Of a stretch of 64,000 nt of DNA, positions 21,683-33,848 are shown piece by piece. The position numbers and the translations under genes are program-made. Numbering within the stretch: the first letter of the stretch is position 1; each line of letters opens with the position of its first letter. This DNA is from Ophiosphaerella korrae (lineage: Eukaryota; Ascomycota; Dothideomycetes; Pleosporales; Phaeosphaeriaceae), in contig JALNQF010000063.1 of NCBI GenBank assembly GCA_028456385.1, positions 62,001-126,000 on the forward strand. The letters run 5' to 3'. The notes below the pieces were generated by a model that ran no database searches, was not told where the DNA came from, and saw only the letters and a program-made list of their open reading frames with translations.

Positions 21683-21720
21683 CTTCTTCTTCTTCTTCTT
21701 CTTCTTCTTCTTCTTCTTCT
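21683..21720. repeat. (CTT)n microsatellite
   Basis: About 13 uninterrupted CTT units between the 3' ends of two convergent genes. Confidence 0.9.
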
Positions 21721-21751
21721 CTATTTGGAGTCACCTGTAGTGTGTGGATAT

Positions 21752-23327
21752 TTACAACACCTTCTTCAGGTTATGTTCCGGCCTATGGTCCGTCTCATAA
21801 TCCACATGGACATAAGCGCGCTCCACGTCTGGTAAAGACTCCAGCTTGATTTGTAACTCCTCCGCAACATCGTGCGTTGCCCTTAACGTCTCATCAGGAT
21901 CCATAACAATGTCAACCTCAACGATGAGGCGAGGGCCGGAGTGGTAAGCGCGTACGGTGTCGATTTGCTTTATGGCAGGAGAGTGTGTCATTGCTAGAGC
22001 ATCGGATAAGCAAGGATTTTTCAAGAGTGAAAATGAGATGCTTACAGATATACGTTATGTGCTGCAAAACGTTTGTGTCAGCGGTTACGCCAATCAAGAG
22101 CTGGAATTCGCTGTACGCTGTGCGTGACCAGAGGAATATGATGAGGACAGAGAGAATCATGGCACCCATGGGATCTATCCACCACACCAGCTTGGATCCG
22201 CCGACACTGGTAAGTACACCAAAACCATTGATGGATAAATCATTGCGATGGTCTTCCCACAAAATTCGCACCTGACTGTACTTGTTGCGCAACGCCCAGC
22301 AGTACAGGAAGAGACCAAATTTGGTGGCGAAAGCAATGGCGACGGCAATGACCGAGGGAAGGTTGAAGTCGTTAACGTCCGGCCCTGTGTGCTCTGCAAT
22401 GCTGCGAATAGACTCGACAATGATGACGACAGACACAGTGATCATGAGCGCGCAGAAACATAGGTTTCCTGCAGTTTCGATTCTCGCTTTGCCACTGGGG
22501 AACTTGCGCGCGTCGACCCTGGCGACTGCACGGTGGCATAGTATTAGGGTGAGGTTGGACAGCGGGTCGAAGAGCGAGTCGGCCATAGTGGTGAAGAGAG
22601 ACAGCGACTTGGAGGATATAGCGGCATAGAGTTGCAAGATAGCGAGGATGATGTTTGCAACGAAAGACCCCACCACGGCGATCCTGAACTTGAGGTGATT
22701 AGCGTCGCCCTCTTCTTTGGCATCTCGTCGGTGGTCGGCGACGGGCTTCAGCAGGCGCTCGATGTTCTCGTTCTGGGCCTCATAGAACTGCTCAAGTCTT
22801 TTGGCCTTGCACGCTTTGGTATTGAGGCTGATGGGACCACATCCGTCTCGTTTCCGCGACGTGTTTGCTCTGATTAGCGCCATTTCGCTCTCGGGCTTGA
22901 TGGCAGCGGCGAGGCGGTAGGGGTCATGGTATTCTGGTGGCGACTGGCTCTCGATGTCATGGTCGTTGTCATTGGCACTGGCGCGGTGGGAAACATGGCG
23001 GTGCGCAATCGGGTCGTTGTCGCCAGCTGCACGTGTGGTTTCAACAGCAGTGCTATTGCCGTCCGTCTTTCTCAGCGACGATTCGGAGGCCGCGGATCCG
23101 TGTAGATGCGGGTGCGGAATCGAGTGCGAGGCGTGCGGGCTTGCAGTCCGTTCGGAGCGATGAGGGTGTGTGTGGACTGCATCAAAAAGTCAATTTTGGC
23201 CGCCAGTCTCCGATGTGCATGCGCACAAAAGTTTCATGACTGGGTTGGGCGTTTTATGTCAACAGGATTACGCACATGGCTGTGGTTTCATGGAGATGGC
23301 GCGATGTATATCAGGTTCTGACGACAT
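21752..23327 (-). CDS. Cation diffusion facilitator (CDF) metal transporter, Mn-type motif
   Basis: Three exons, 23327-23276, 23176-22046 and 21993-21752, with introns of 99 and 52 bp; all phases agree and give 474 aa. The first 115 residues are hydrophilic and His-rich (HTHPHRS, HPHLHGS, HDHDI-like), a likely cytosolic metal-binding tail. Six membrane helices follow, with metal-site motifs DSLFD at about residues 217-221 and DHRND at about 326-330. A cytosolic C-terminal ferredoxin-like domain contains the family hallmark DTVRAYHSG and the metal-binding segment EVDIVMD. A DxxxD motif in both helices is the mark of the Mn-CDF subgroup, so manganese export or vacuolar sequestration is the likeliest role. 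The short 17-codon first exon is inferred from phase and splice sites. Confidence 0.85.
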
Positions 23328-24854
23328 GCTGGGCAATGCCGGCCGCGCAATGCTACCAGAGGACCGAGGATACGCCCCTCCTTTGGAGTTGGGCGGCGGT
23401 GTAGGTCATAATTCAGGAGCCAAGGTTGCTGGTGTATGACGACGTGGAAGCCAAGCTCGCAAGAGCGCACGTGGGGAGGCTCGTTGCGCGAACCGTCATA
23501 TCTATCAGCGGTCGTGAGTGTCGACTCTGGCCATTGAAAGTCTGTCTACTATTAGATGCATAGATGCATAGAAGGCTCTTGCCTGGCAGTGCAATAAATC
23601 ACCACCTTGAATCTAAGTATCGAATGGCCGCCAATGCCGATAACTACGAAACGAATTCCTGGTTCCAGCGCGTGGGGTTGTTATCGATAACGCAATGCTT
23701 GGGTATTCCATGCGCTTGCATACAGTCTCAGGTCTCAGTTCAGTGCGGAGTCACGAATCATGACCCTCCAAGGTCAACAGCTAATGAGCGTCGTCATCAC
23801 CACCAAGGTTTGTTGCCCTCATTTGGGGTCGCGATGTGCAATGCAAGCCTTCTTCACATGCCAAGTCCAAACTTCCCACCACATGACACTTGCAGCAGCC
23901 TGTGTCTGATCAACAATCCTTAAACAATGCGTGTGAATCCTCTCCCATCTCCATACGGCATCCACCATTTGACCTCCCATACCAAGCGGTGTCAGCACCC
24001 ATCCTCAAGCGGTCGCATCATCTCCCCAGTCGATCTAAAAGCAGTCACCCCTCTGCGCTGCTTGTGTTTAGCCTTCGGATGATTATCGCACATGCACACA
24101 ATACCTATAGCAGGATCTATTATACCGCTCTTAGTACCACCTCCTCGGTCTATAACAACAGCCCTACCACTACCGCGGGCGAGGCTCATTTCTGTTGTTT
24201 CAATCAAGTGACATTCAGCACGTTCTATTTAGCCATTTGCAAATCCAAAACCTGGGGTATCGAGCCTGCTACCCTCTTTCCCCTCGTCTATAACATAAAT
24301 GGCTACCGTGATATATCATACAACGTGGAAGAATAACTGGACTACAAGGACATCAAACGAGGATACAATGCAACAGTGCACACCGGTAGACTGGAAGCGA
24401 ATAAATCGAAGAAGACATGAAACTGACAAAAGGCAAAAAGCCAAACCAACGTTTCCCCCGACATTGTAGACTTTTGCGTCTTCTTCATTCCTTTGTTATA
24501 CGTATGTGTTGTTTTTGCCATATGCAAATTGTTAAACACTGCGTTTGTGGTCATAATTAAAGAATGTTCTCCGCTCCACACTTGCAGTGCATTTAATTTC
24601 TACTTCGTGATCGCACATAACACCCTTCAACCGCCATATGAAACTCTGGGAAGCCCCTGGCATATCATGACCGCCTCCTGATCATATTCCGTAAGTACAA
24701 TCCCAAAGGTTTGGGAGGTGCCCACACCCATGTTCCCGGAGGCTGTCCTGGCTTTTCTGTGGTGCTGGATGATTACTTTGATATGCCCGGTGGTAATACG
24801 GCACAGCACCCGCACTTGAACTTAATCGAAGAAAGTTACCACAAGGTTGTTGAA
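23328..24854. other. Intergenic, no gene supported
   Basis: Frames at 23564-24336 have no motif or splice structure. It probably holds the promoter of the CDF gene and the 3' region of the Zn2Cys6 gene. Confidence 0.45.
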
Positions 24855-27350
24855 TCAGTTTCCGTGCATCCAGCACGCGCCAGCATTGCCCGAGTCCTGT
24901 GCCGTGCCAGCATATTCGTAGTCGTTGGTCAGACCGAATGGTGTCTCGAGCATATCCGGTAAGCTAGTGTCCCACATCATATCGTCCCAGAAATTGTTGA
25001 GAATAGCAGGATCGTTGGTATTGGCCCAAGTCGGTGTAGCTGGATTGTAGTGGAACTGATTCTGTCTTGAGCCCAGGTGCGCCTGGGCGTTAAGCTGCAT
25101 CTGGGCGGCCGCCATGGTATTAACCGGGTACGGAACCTGAGATTGAAACTGCGGCGGCGGCGCCATAGGTACAGGCGTTTGCATATGGGAAGCCGATGAC
25201 CCATAAGTTTTGTAGGCTTCATAGAGTTTCGAGACCGCATCAGCACTCCGTTTAGCTGCAATGCTGAAGTCTCGGACGGACCCAAAGAATCGCAAGGCGA
25301 TTTCGATGGCCGCTTCCCACTTACGGACCTCTTCAGGCATGCTTCCATCACTGAACAGTGACACCAAAGGTACCATGCATGCTTGGAAGCAAAACCATAC
25401 TGCATTCCACCCAGAAAGAAGATCTGGCATGCATTCTTGGCTTATTTCCTCAATAGTCTTTAGAGCGATAATTCTGCATTTGCCAACAGCTACTTTCTCT
25501 TCAGCGCTCAGGTTTACCCATGCACATCGTCTCAAGGCAGTCGTGAGTAAATAAGGTCGGTGTAGGATGATCCGAATGTTCTGGAAACGCCACTTCATAA
25601 CAAATCTAACGCGCCGTAGAAACTCGGGGCATGGCTCCTCTGGGTTCGAGAGGATAGAAGGTAACTCCTCATACCACTTCACGATCTGAGCGTCATACAT
25701 GGCTGTTTCACTGGGTGATAAAAGCGGTGATTCAACTAAGCGATCCTGGATTCTCGTTGCGATGGTACAGAATGCGGAAGCGTGGATTAGAGGAAGGATT
25801 TTCAGCTTCTCAATATATTGAGGACTGTTCGGCGGTGGTATAGTGAGGACCTAAGATCATCATCAGCTTCACCATTAGTACATCATTAGCAGTGGCTCGC
25901 GTACCGCATTAGCAGTCGTTCCAGGTTTCAAAACCGTAATTGATGGCCCCATTCTGCCCAATGAGGGACGACCGGTTGTTGTCGATGCCCAGGTATCTAG
26001 ACAAAATAGGCTCCACCAAATTCGTCGTCGCATCTCAGGAGATATAGATTCTTCCTCTCCTGGTAAGATCAGTTGTCTGCCCGAGTCTGTCCGTTCCGAG
26101 AATTCGCGATGCAGCCCAAGCGCAGTAGCCATGCGTAGGGCAGCGCCCATGAGCGAATGCGCTTCGTTTGGCCGATTGAGGTAGTGCATGTAAAATCCGC
26201 TCATGATTGATAATGCTTGCAAGACTTCAAGATTACAGCTCCCAAAAGACTCCAATGACAAATGCTGCCGTGATCGATTGAAGTAGACGTAATGTGCCTC
26301 GTTGCCGGTCGAAGCTGATGCAAGAGATCCTAGCGCAAAAACCATATTGAGCAAACACAGCCATTGTGAGTCTTTCCGGTTACCATATAGGTAAGTAGAC
26401 CAAAACTTGCGCTCGTCAATCAGAGGAAAGAAAGGGTGTACACGGTCAAAATAACTTTCAAGAAGCTCTTGACCATGTGTAGAAGATGGCAGTGCTAGAG
26501 GGCTGCTATCTGTGAGTTCTGGAGGGGGTGAGCCTGCTCGACTGGGTAGTGTTGTTTCGGTGTTTTGTTGCGTGATGAGCGGTCGCGCTTGTGGGGCGCA
26601 TCTTACGATAACTTTGAGCGCTGCCGTAACAGAGGAAATCCCGACATAAGACGACATTCGATCTATGGACATGGAGAGTCCATTGACATCGTCAGAAATG
26701 CCTTGGACGCAAATTTGATGTTTACGTGCTTCATCCCAGAAAGGATCCTCGGGCGGAGCTTGCTCAAGTGCCTCTAGACTTTCAGCGCCGTCTGATCCGA
26801 CATGAATCTCTGACATAGCGCGGCCTTCTATTTCAGATGATGGGGAGGTCATCTGAACTGGTGCTGGCGATGAGAGTGCCATTTCAAGCAATTCTTCTCT
26901 TGGGAGATTTGCCAGAACTTCGAGGTCTCTAGATCCATAGAGCTTGTTTAGCACTGTCTTGTATTGTTCAATATTATTCGACAACTTGTCTACCAGTCTG
27001 CTTGGGCGTAAGTATAAATCATGTGGCTACTTTTATCTCCAAAACACTCACTTTCTACTAGGGACTACTCTTTGCGCTGGTTTTGAGTACCCGCAAGCCT
27101 TGTGCCGGAGTTAGCTCCGCTGAACAGAAAGAGGACGCGTTTTCGGGGCTCTCACTTCAGGGTGTTGGTACCATTGACACTGACCGCATGGTTGAGTACC
27201 ATCGCAGCGAATCTTCCGTCTTCTACATTCGACGCACGCATTACTCGTCGAGATTCTTCGTGATCCGGCCGGCCGTGAGGGTTTCCCTGAGCTGTCGGTA
27301 TCCGCACCAGGCGATCGAAGACCAGCAGAGGACTGAAAGGTATGGAACAT
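24855..27350 (-). CDS. Zn2Cys6 transcription factor with middle homology region
   Basis: Four exons: 27350-27156, 27098-27052, 26997-25905 and 25850-24855. The three introns (57, 54 and 54 bp) all keep the frame, giving 776 aa. The binuclear zinc cluster is at residues 39-67 (Cys 39, 42, 49, 55, 58, 67); its last cysteine is encoded in the tiny 47-bp exon 2, which confirms that splice. A basic linker (VVPSRK) and a coiled-coil heptad stretch (LSNNIEQYKTVLNKLYG) for dimerisation follow. From about residue 240 comes the fungal transcription-factor middle domain (SYFDRVHPFFPLID, then MRRRIWWSLFCLD and TGRPSL). The C-terminus is Gln/Met-rich, as in activation regions. It is nuclear; the target genes are unknown. 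It lies upstream of, and in the same direction as, nothing obviously co-regulated. Confidence 0.88.
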
Positions 27351-28854
27351 GGTAATTGTTTTCGAGGGCCGATTGATCTCTTGGTAAGACCTGAAAAGCT
27401 GTAATCGGAGGCTTTCCCAGCTGCGTTATAGGTTGGTTGTCACGCAGCCGCGAGACTAAAGCTCGGCTCGGGCAAATCAACGGTGGAGGGAAGAGCAATG
27501 TGACCAAAATCCAGAGAAATGGTTCTTGAGACGCCCAATATAAGGACTTGGGGCAGAGCCGAAATAGGTTACCAGGATGTCAATATGTAAAAGCGGTAGT
27601 AGAGGGGCGATGCGCATATGCAATCGATCCAGCTGTTTGCCCGATACGTTTTGCCTTTACGCATTTATTCAGGCTGCAGATTGGTGATTGGGGTGCGTCT
27701 GCTGCTCATGACGCTGGTGCCCACACCCACACGGCGTCGTCGACATTAGCGATGAAAGCAGTACCAGGGCAGGGACATGACATGAACATGACAAGGAGGG
27801 CCAAAGGAATCCATCCCCGCAGGATACTGTAGGGCATGCACGGCAGCAGGGAACCGCAGGCGACCGTTGGAGACGGGTGGACGGGAAGATGGGAGGCGTG
27901 AAGCCAAGCGAGATTGAGAACTGGCGTGCTTTACGATTGCCACCTTCTCGAAGCGCCCCAGAAGATGCTGTCAACGCCAGGACGCTCAAACAGCGCTGGT
28001 CTGGGGCGGCTGGCCAGATCCTCCGCATGGTTTCAGGCTGCGGATCTTCCTTCCCGCAACCACCAAGCCAGCTGCCACTGCATGGCATTACGAAAGAAAA
28101 TCGTGCAGTGCAGGTGTGGTAACTGACGATGCCGGGTGACAACCAGAAGGCCAGGTAGTGAGGCGAACGACCACTTGACATTGAAGACAGCATCTCGGGA
28201 CAGAACTGCAGCTGGCCTCACCTCAGCAGAGCAAGCGAGCGAATGTACCTAGACTCGATAAGCCCGCTGCCCGCACATGGATGGTATCCACCACAACCAA
28301 GTGACTGCGGTATGTCTCGCTACCTTAAATTTTGCCGACAGCTGTGCGTGCGCTCCAGCGTCCGGGTTCGCAGAGCGTGTGGGCCGAAATGTACAAGTCT
28401 ATGCTTGGAGGCCTACGACGAGGTTGCATTGGGGTACACCCTACAGCGAAAATATGGAGAGCCACCAGCCAATAGCCTTGCCGCGATAGATTAATCTTGT
28501 CAGGAAGCATGTTCCATAGATAGCCTTCATTTGTGAACCTTGGCTGGGTACGTCGCAATTGGGCCTATAGTACCCCCCCACATATACCCCCTCCCCCTAC
28601 CCCAGCCTCTTTGCGCTTCCCCCTGTACGCAATGCCCGTAACAGTACGCAAGTCTACTTAGTTTCGTTTGCTGCGCATGTCACTTCTTTGCATATGTGGT
28701 CATCGCATGCATCATCTCCACCTTCCGCTTGCATGCTTGGCCTAAGCCTGAAGCCAGGTCTTCCACATGGTTTTTCATGCTCTGACCATCCTGCACCGTT
28801 CTAGATGCCGTATCTCCACCGCGGATTCCTGCAGCCTGCAACCTGCACGCAAAC
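27351..28854. other. Intergenic, no gene supported
   Basis: GC-richer spacer between the regulator and the 3' end of the beta-mannosidase gene. Overlapping frames on both strands (27548-28558) lack motifs. A C-rich run lies at about 28575-28600. Confidence 0.45.
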
Positions 28855-31707
28855 TCAGTCTTTTCCCAGGTAAGTCCATCTTAGCGGCTCGTCCTGCTTG
28901 CTCAACCCTCTCACCCTAATGGTCTGCTCATCACCTGGGACAACGTCCACAGCGCTGTCGTGCACAAGTACTCCTGATCTCTCCTCAAACACCAGTCCTT
29001 TCGTCGGCTTTCGTGCTCGGACGACAATAGTCTCGCCATGCGGAATGACTTCTAGGCCACGGTCTTCAAAGTCCAGGTACTTCAAGGGCTGCGGCCAATC
29101 AACGTCCCTTGATACTATCTCACCGTCGATCCATATCCTAACTGCCAGGACGTGCGGCTCCTCGTTCCGATTATCTATAGTCCCTGAAAGAACATCGGTC
29201 GTGCCGTTCGGTACCAGTTTGATTTCTTTCTTCACAACCCTGTCTTTGATCTCCTCTCCAGTCTTGATACTGATGAACCTCAACTCTACTGTGGCTAATA
29301 TGTCATCTCGTCTCTGACTCGCAACCCATACCTCGTAATCGCTGGTCCTGGGCACCCGCGCATGGACGACGCTCCAATCGAAGTGAGCTCGTTTTACTGC
29401 GACGGCGATGGGCGCGAGAACCCGGCGCATAGCATAGTAAGCCGGTTTTTTGCGTAAAAAGTAATCAACAATCGACCAGGACGTTACAGGCCAACAGTCG
29501 TTGAGTTGCCAGACCAGTGCACCACCGCAGAAACGGTTTTGGCCCCATTGACGTCGCCATCCTCGGTATCCAAACATGAGGGCCTCGGCTTGTGACAACT
29601 GTGTGAGGTGGATGAACGACTACATTAGGCAAGGTCAGCGCACTGTTATATTGGTACCCACTTGGATTGCAACACACGATCATGTTGCAGCTACTCGACA
29701 AAACACTTACTTCAAGGTCAGTCTTGGTCCGAAAGTTTTCCACCAGATAAGTTGCTATCCGCCTCTCGTGTCCATCTGCCTTATTGTGAAAGTCTAGCAT
29801 GTGGCTTTGCGGGTATAACTGCGTTGGGTCAGTGCAATAATGCTTGATCGTATCGATATGAGGGAAGGCCTCCATGCCGAATTCACTATTGAAACGACCG
29901 CCTAGAGTATCAAAGATCTGATACTTTTCTTGCGTGCCGTGCCAGACTGCATGAATCATTAGCGCACATTGCTACTTTAATTACGTGTGGTCGGTTACCG
30001 TTCCACTGGTGCATGTCGCCCACAGTCGGGTTTGACGTCTTCAATCCATCGCCCCACGGCGAACCTGGATGGTATGGTACGTGCGGACTCTCTGCAGTCA
30101 CAATTTCTGGCAATAACTAGCCAAATCTTTGTGTTAGTGCAGCTCAACAGTTTCTGCCATCTGGGTCATTCCGCTCACCTTCTCATAGATGTACCTGGCA
30201 GGGAAGTCTGTCTTGAGCCAGCTTTCTGGGTCTTTATCCTGGTAATTGTATGTCAACCCAAATGACTCCTGGACCTGATAGTCCTCATTGTTCCCCGCAT
30301 AAATTATGATCGAGGGGTGATGCCGTAGCCGGCTCACGTTTGCAATGCACTCTTCCTTGATCGATCGCAATATCTTTGGAAATGCGGGATAATTGCCGCA
30401 ACCAAACATAAAGTCCTGCCAGACCAAGATGCCTAGCTCATCGCAGATATCGTAGAATATGTCTTCTTCCCAGATACCACCTCCCCAGATCCTGGATTTC
30501 GGTCAGCGACAATATATGATACGAGATGACGTAGCAGAACCGCAAGACATACCTAATCATGAGCTGATAGCCATCAACCATCATCTCTAGCCATCTGCGA
30601 TATTTCTCCTCAGTGACTCTAGGTGTGAAGGAATCCGCCGGGATCCAATCAGAGCCGCCACAAAATACATCCATGCCATTAACGCGGAAAAAAAAAGTCT
30701 TCCCTACAGCATCTGGCTCTTCAATTAACTCTCCCTTGCGGAATCCGGTGCGACGTGCTACCTCATGCACTTTTACTTCATCTACCGATACTGTTGCAGT
30801 GATCTTGTAAAGAGGTTGTTTGCCATACCCATGCGGATACCAGAGCTTCGGATTATTAACACGGAATTCAACCTTGGCTACACCTTCGTGGATGGCTGCT
30901 GATTCCTTGAATGCTAGGTTGTCTCCATCGAGTACAGCGAAGGTAATATTTTGAATCAAAGAACCTTCGACACACGCAGATATGATGCCCTGTACCGATG
31001 TCAACGTGTCGTCAAGTTTGTAGTCAATTCTCAAGTCTTCGATGCGGGCCTGATAAGTCTCCAACCTAATTTCACGCCATGGGCCACACGTGTTCAGCAT
31101 AGGACCCCAATCCCAACCCCAGTGGTACTGTGCCTTGCGTACCGCTAGCCTCGACATATCGCCATTGAATCCTACCCACCTATGATCAGGGTACTGTTCC
31201 TTGATCTTGATGGCTTCTAGTCTCGCGGATGCAAACTCGATCTCGAGAAAATTACTTGACCCGGGTTTGAGTTTCTTCGTGACGTTGACGCGGTGGGGAA
31301 TGAACATATTGTCGCTTTCAACGATAACCTCGCCGTTCAGCTTGACAGTTGCAAATGTATCCAAGCCGTCAAAAGCTAGTACTTGTGTTATGCCGTCTGT
31401 TGCTTTTGCGATCTTGGGAAGCTCAGTTTTGTATGTCCAGTCCTTATCGGCCACCCATTCTGCTTCAAGCTCATTGAAGCCTAAGAAAGGGTCCGGGATC
31501 CTATTGAAACATATAAGCGACCATCAAAAAATATTTCACTTGTCAACAATATCCTCGAACATACTTTCCATGGTCAATTAAATCGAGGTGAATATTTGTA
31601 GGGACTTTCTTGACGGGCAACCAAGGGTTTTGAGATAAATCATCTGCTTGTTTGAAATGCCATCCTTCTGTTAAAGGGACACTTGAATGTGGTTGTGTTC
31701 TCATCAT
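28855..31707 (-). CDS. mndB: Beta-mannosidase, GH2, intracellular B type
   Basis: Six exons: 31707-31565, 31500-30553, 30491-30179, 30116-29999, 29946-29711 and 29619-28855. The introns (64, 61, 62, 52 and 91 bp) all fit phase, giving 840 aa, the usual size of fungal MndB. There is no signal peptide, which separates it from the secreted MndA type. The order is an N-terminal sugar-binding domain (DGLDTFATVKLNG), the Ig-like domain, then the catalytic barrel with RIWGGGIWEED. The acid/base is the Glu of AGNNED (about residue 433), and the nucleophile is the Glu of FNSEFGM (about residue 529). The C-terminal beta domains complete it. It removes terminal beta-1,4-mannose from manno-oligosaccharides taken up from galactomannan or from N-glycan turnover. 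A second ATG three bases downstream is also possible. Confidence 0.93.
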
Positions 31708-31898
31708 GGTGGTTGCCCTTTGGTTGAGTTAGTAACGAAAAACGAATGACTACCCAACAAGAAGCGGGGTGACCGGAAAGAAAAGAGATAGCGATCCATT
31801 CGTAAGGTTATTGAAGGGTATAGCCCACATATAATTCACACGGTGGGCTTGGCCGGAGCGAATGATACCGTGCTGTTTGTCCTGGAGCTGTTTGTGAA
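31708..31898. other. Promoter region of the beta-mannosidase gene
   Basis: Upstream region of the minus-strand beta-mannosidase gene, bounded by the stop of the next candidate gene at 31899. No clear TATA box was identified. Confidence 0.35.
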
Positions 31899-32469
31899 TC
31901 AATGATACATATCCGAATAGGTAGGTGGAGCATTGCCTCCGTGCTGAGAATGGCTAGCGTCAGGTCCCTCTTCAGCAACCGAGGCCCTTCCAGCGTGGTA
32001 GTCAGCCACCAAAGAGGCCACGCGGTACTTGTAAACGGCCACAGGTTGCGAAAAGATCGGCATAAATCCCTCCGTGACAAATAGAGTATAATCCTCTTCT
32101 GCTTCTATGAGGCACAGAGGGAAGAGCACAATTATTCCGAACCAATTAGTCCCACGCCGCGTGGGATGCTCCCGCTGTTGGGAAACATCTATCATGTCTA
32201 TTCATTGGGTTGGATCAGATTGTCCTCACAAACTGCTTGCCGATGTCACACAAATGCGACCAGAGGATGTTTTGAGTTGCTGCTCCGTTCCCAATCGGGT
32301 TTTTCCACAGGAGTGTCCAACTCCGTTGGGACAAGGATAATTCATCATAGAGAGCCGCCTTCCTATTAGGGAGGCGACCCCAGTGCGGTTTGTTCTTAAG
32401 CAAAAGTTTATAATGTGAAATGTTATTACAGCAGATGTAATTTGTGACGTTCAAATTTTCCAAAAACAA
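31899..32469 (-). CDS. Candidate small gene with C-terminal PPxY motif, incomplete model
   Basis: An open block at about 32469-32249 (containing ELSLSQRSWTLLWK) ends at a good donor, GTGAGG. It can be spliced in frame to 32177-31899 through acceptor CCCAACAG, intron about 72 bp. The second exon has a hydrophobic segment (NWFGIIVLFPLCLI), an acidic turn (EAEED), an Ala/Val helix and the tail PPTYSDMYH, a PPxY motif of the type bound by WW domains. I could not find an initiating ATG for the first block; the gap to the thaumatin-like gene's stop at 32507 is small. It may be the 3' part of a real gene, a remnant, or chance. No family recognised. Confidence 0.35.
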
Positions 32470-32506
32470 AAGGGTATAGAGCGATGCTATGGTGATGGTT
32501 GTACCA

Positions 32507-33848
32507 CTATCCGAATATCGTTACCAACGAGGGAACTACAGCTAATGAGATTACCATGAGTACAGTACTACTCAGAGAATGGAGGTTCACTGCAGGACTT
32601 CTCTTGAACATTACTTGGCTGTCCCTTTTCATAATGAGTGTCGCCTGTTTGTTGACTCTACCCTGCTGGGACAATTGTAGCATCTTGTCCATGCTTGTAT
32701 CCAATATTTTTGTTGAGCGCGCTCCAGGGCAGAAAACGACTTCAAATCCAGCGCCCGATGGGATGATGAATGTTGACGTTTGATCATCAAATGCTAGTAG
32801 TAGGGATGTTAATAGGTGATACTGACATAGGTCAAGGCGGAGGACAACATACCAAAGCTATAGGCGTCTGGACATACAGCTTTTACATTCTTCGAGTATT
32901 CACCAGGCCGACACTTACTTGCAGAGTTGAACTCCCCCGTGCAGCAATCCTCGGGTTTATTGTTCTTTGCGCATGCTGAGAAGCACGGATTGAACTGGTT
33001 TCGCTGGATGTTATCGTCAGGATAAGGGTACACGCCGTCGCCAGGCTTTTCAGGAGGAAACTGTTGCAGATCCCATGGACACCACTTAGAGATTTGCTTC
33101 TCGTCGACATCTCCGTCAAAGGGCAAGGGAAACGAGGTATTGGTTCGAAGAAACTCTGGATATTCTTGGTATGGGTCATAGCCTTTGGTGGCAAGTAGCC
33201 CATCTGAGCCTTGACACGACGGATTCGTAAGATTCGGTGGTATGTCGTCCAGGGTGACGTTCTCGAGCGGCTGCAGAACAATTGCCATGGGAATATTGTA
33301 GCCATCGACCAGGGAAATATCGTAATAGGTGTGTCCGTCTCCAGCATCTAGGGTAAATTCTGCAAGTGAAACAGGTACGTCGCCCTTTGCGCAAGTCAGC
33401 TGCCATTTCAAATGTACAGACACATAGTTTTAAGGGTGCTTACTCCTACTACACAGTCAAGGACGCCGTTGCAGTCACCAGACTTGCAAGCCTTGCCGCG
33501 ACCCTCGGCTGGGCCGCTGCCATCATCATTGAAGGTGCAGTTGGTTCTTCCCCAGACTCGGCCTTGCCAGTCTTCGGACACAGTCTGGTTCTTTGTCTCG
33601 CCAGGCCCAAGTTTGAAGCCGTTTTCTTTCGGGCCTTCCCCAGATTGAGTCGAGATGCCAGGCCAGACGTCCCCAGGACAGCGGTTGGTGACGAGAAGAG
33701 GTGTAATGTCCAATTTTCGGCGGAGTGCAGCTGACTTGCGAGGAGCTTTGGTGGCCATGTGATGAAGGCTATCTGTCACTCTGGAGAGGAGTAAAAGCGC
33801 GGCGCATATTTGAGAGATGGAGATGTGATGTGTAGGTTGAGTACGCAT
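32507..33848 (-). CDS. Thaumatin-like protein with GPI-anchor signal
   Basis: Three exons: 33848-33444, 33399-32853 and 32793-32507, with introns of 44 and 59 bp in frame, giving 412 aa. The N-terminus has a moderately hydrophobic secretion signal. The mature part shows thaumatin/PR-5 features: NRCPGDVWPGI, the WGRTNC segment, SGDCNGVLDC, the YYDISLVDGYN segment that marks the family, and the late CCTGEF...C and VCPDAYSF...FCPG segments. It ends in a Ser-rich stretch and a hydrophobic tail without charged residues, as in GPI-anchored wall proteins. Fungal members are often beta-glucan binding or hydrolysing and act at the cell wall. The first intron is short, but the phase is consistent. Activity not predictable from sequence alone. 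Confidence 0.85.

Noticed and set aside
27669..28193. 174-codon minus-strand frame
   Set aside because: No motif, overlaps several plus-strand frames of the same GC-rich stretch, and has no homologous look.
20259..31707. Secondary-metabolite or catabolic gene cluster
   Set aside because: The monooxygenase, transporter, regulator and glycosidase have no shared pathway, no backbone enzyme is present and gaps exceed 1.5 kb.
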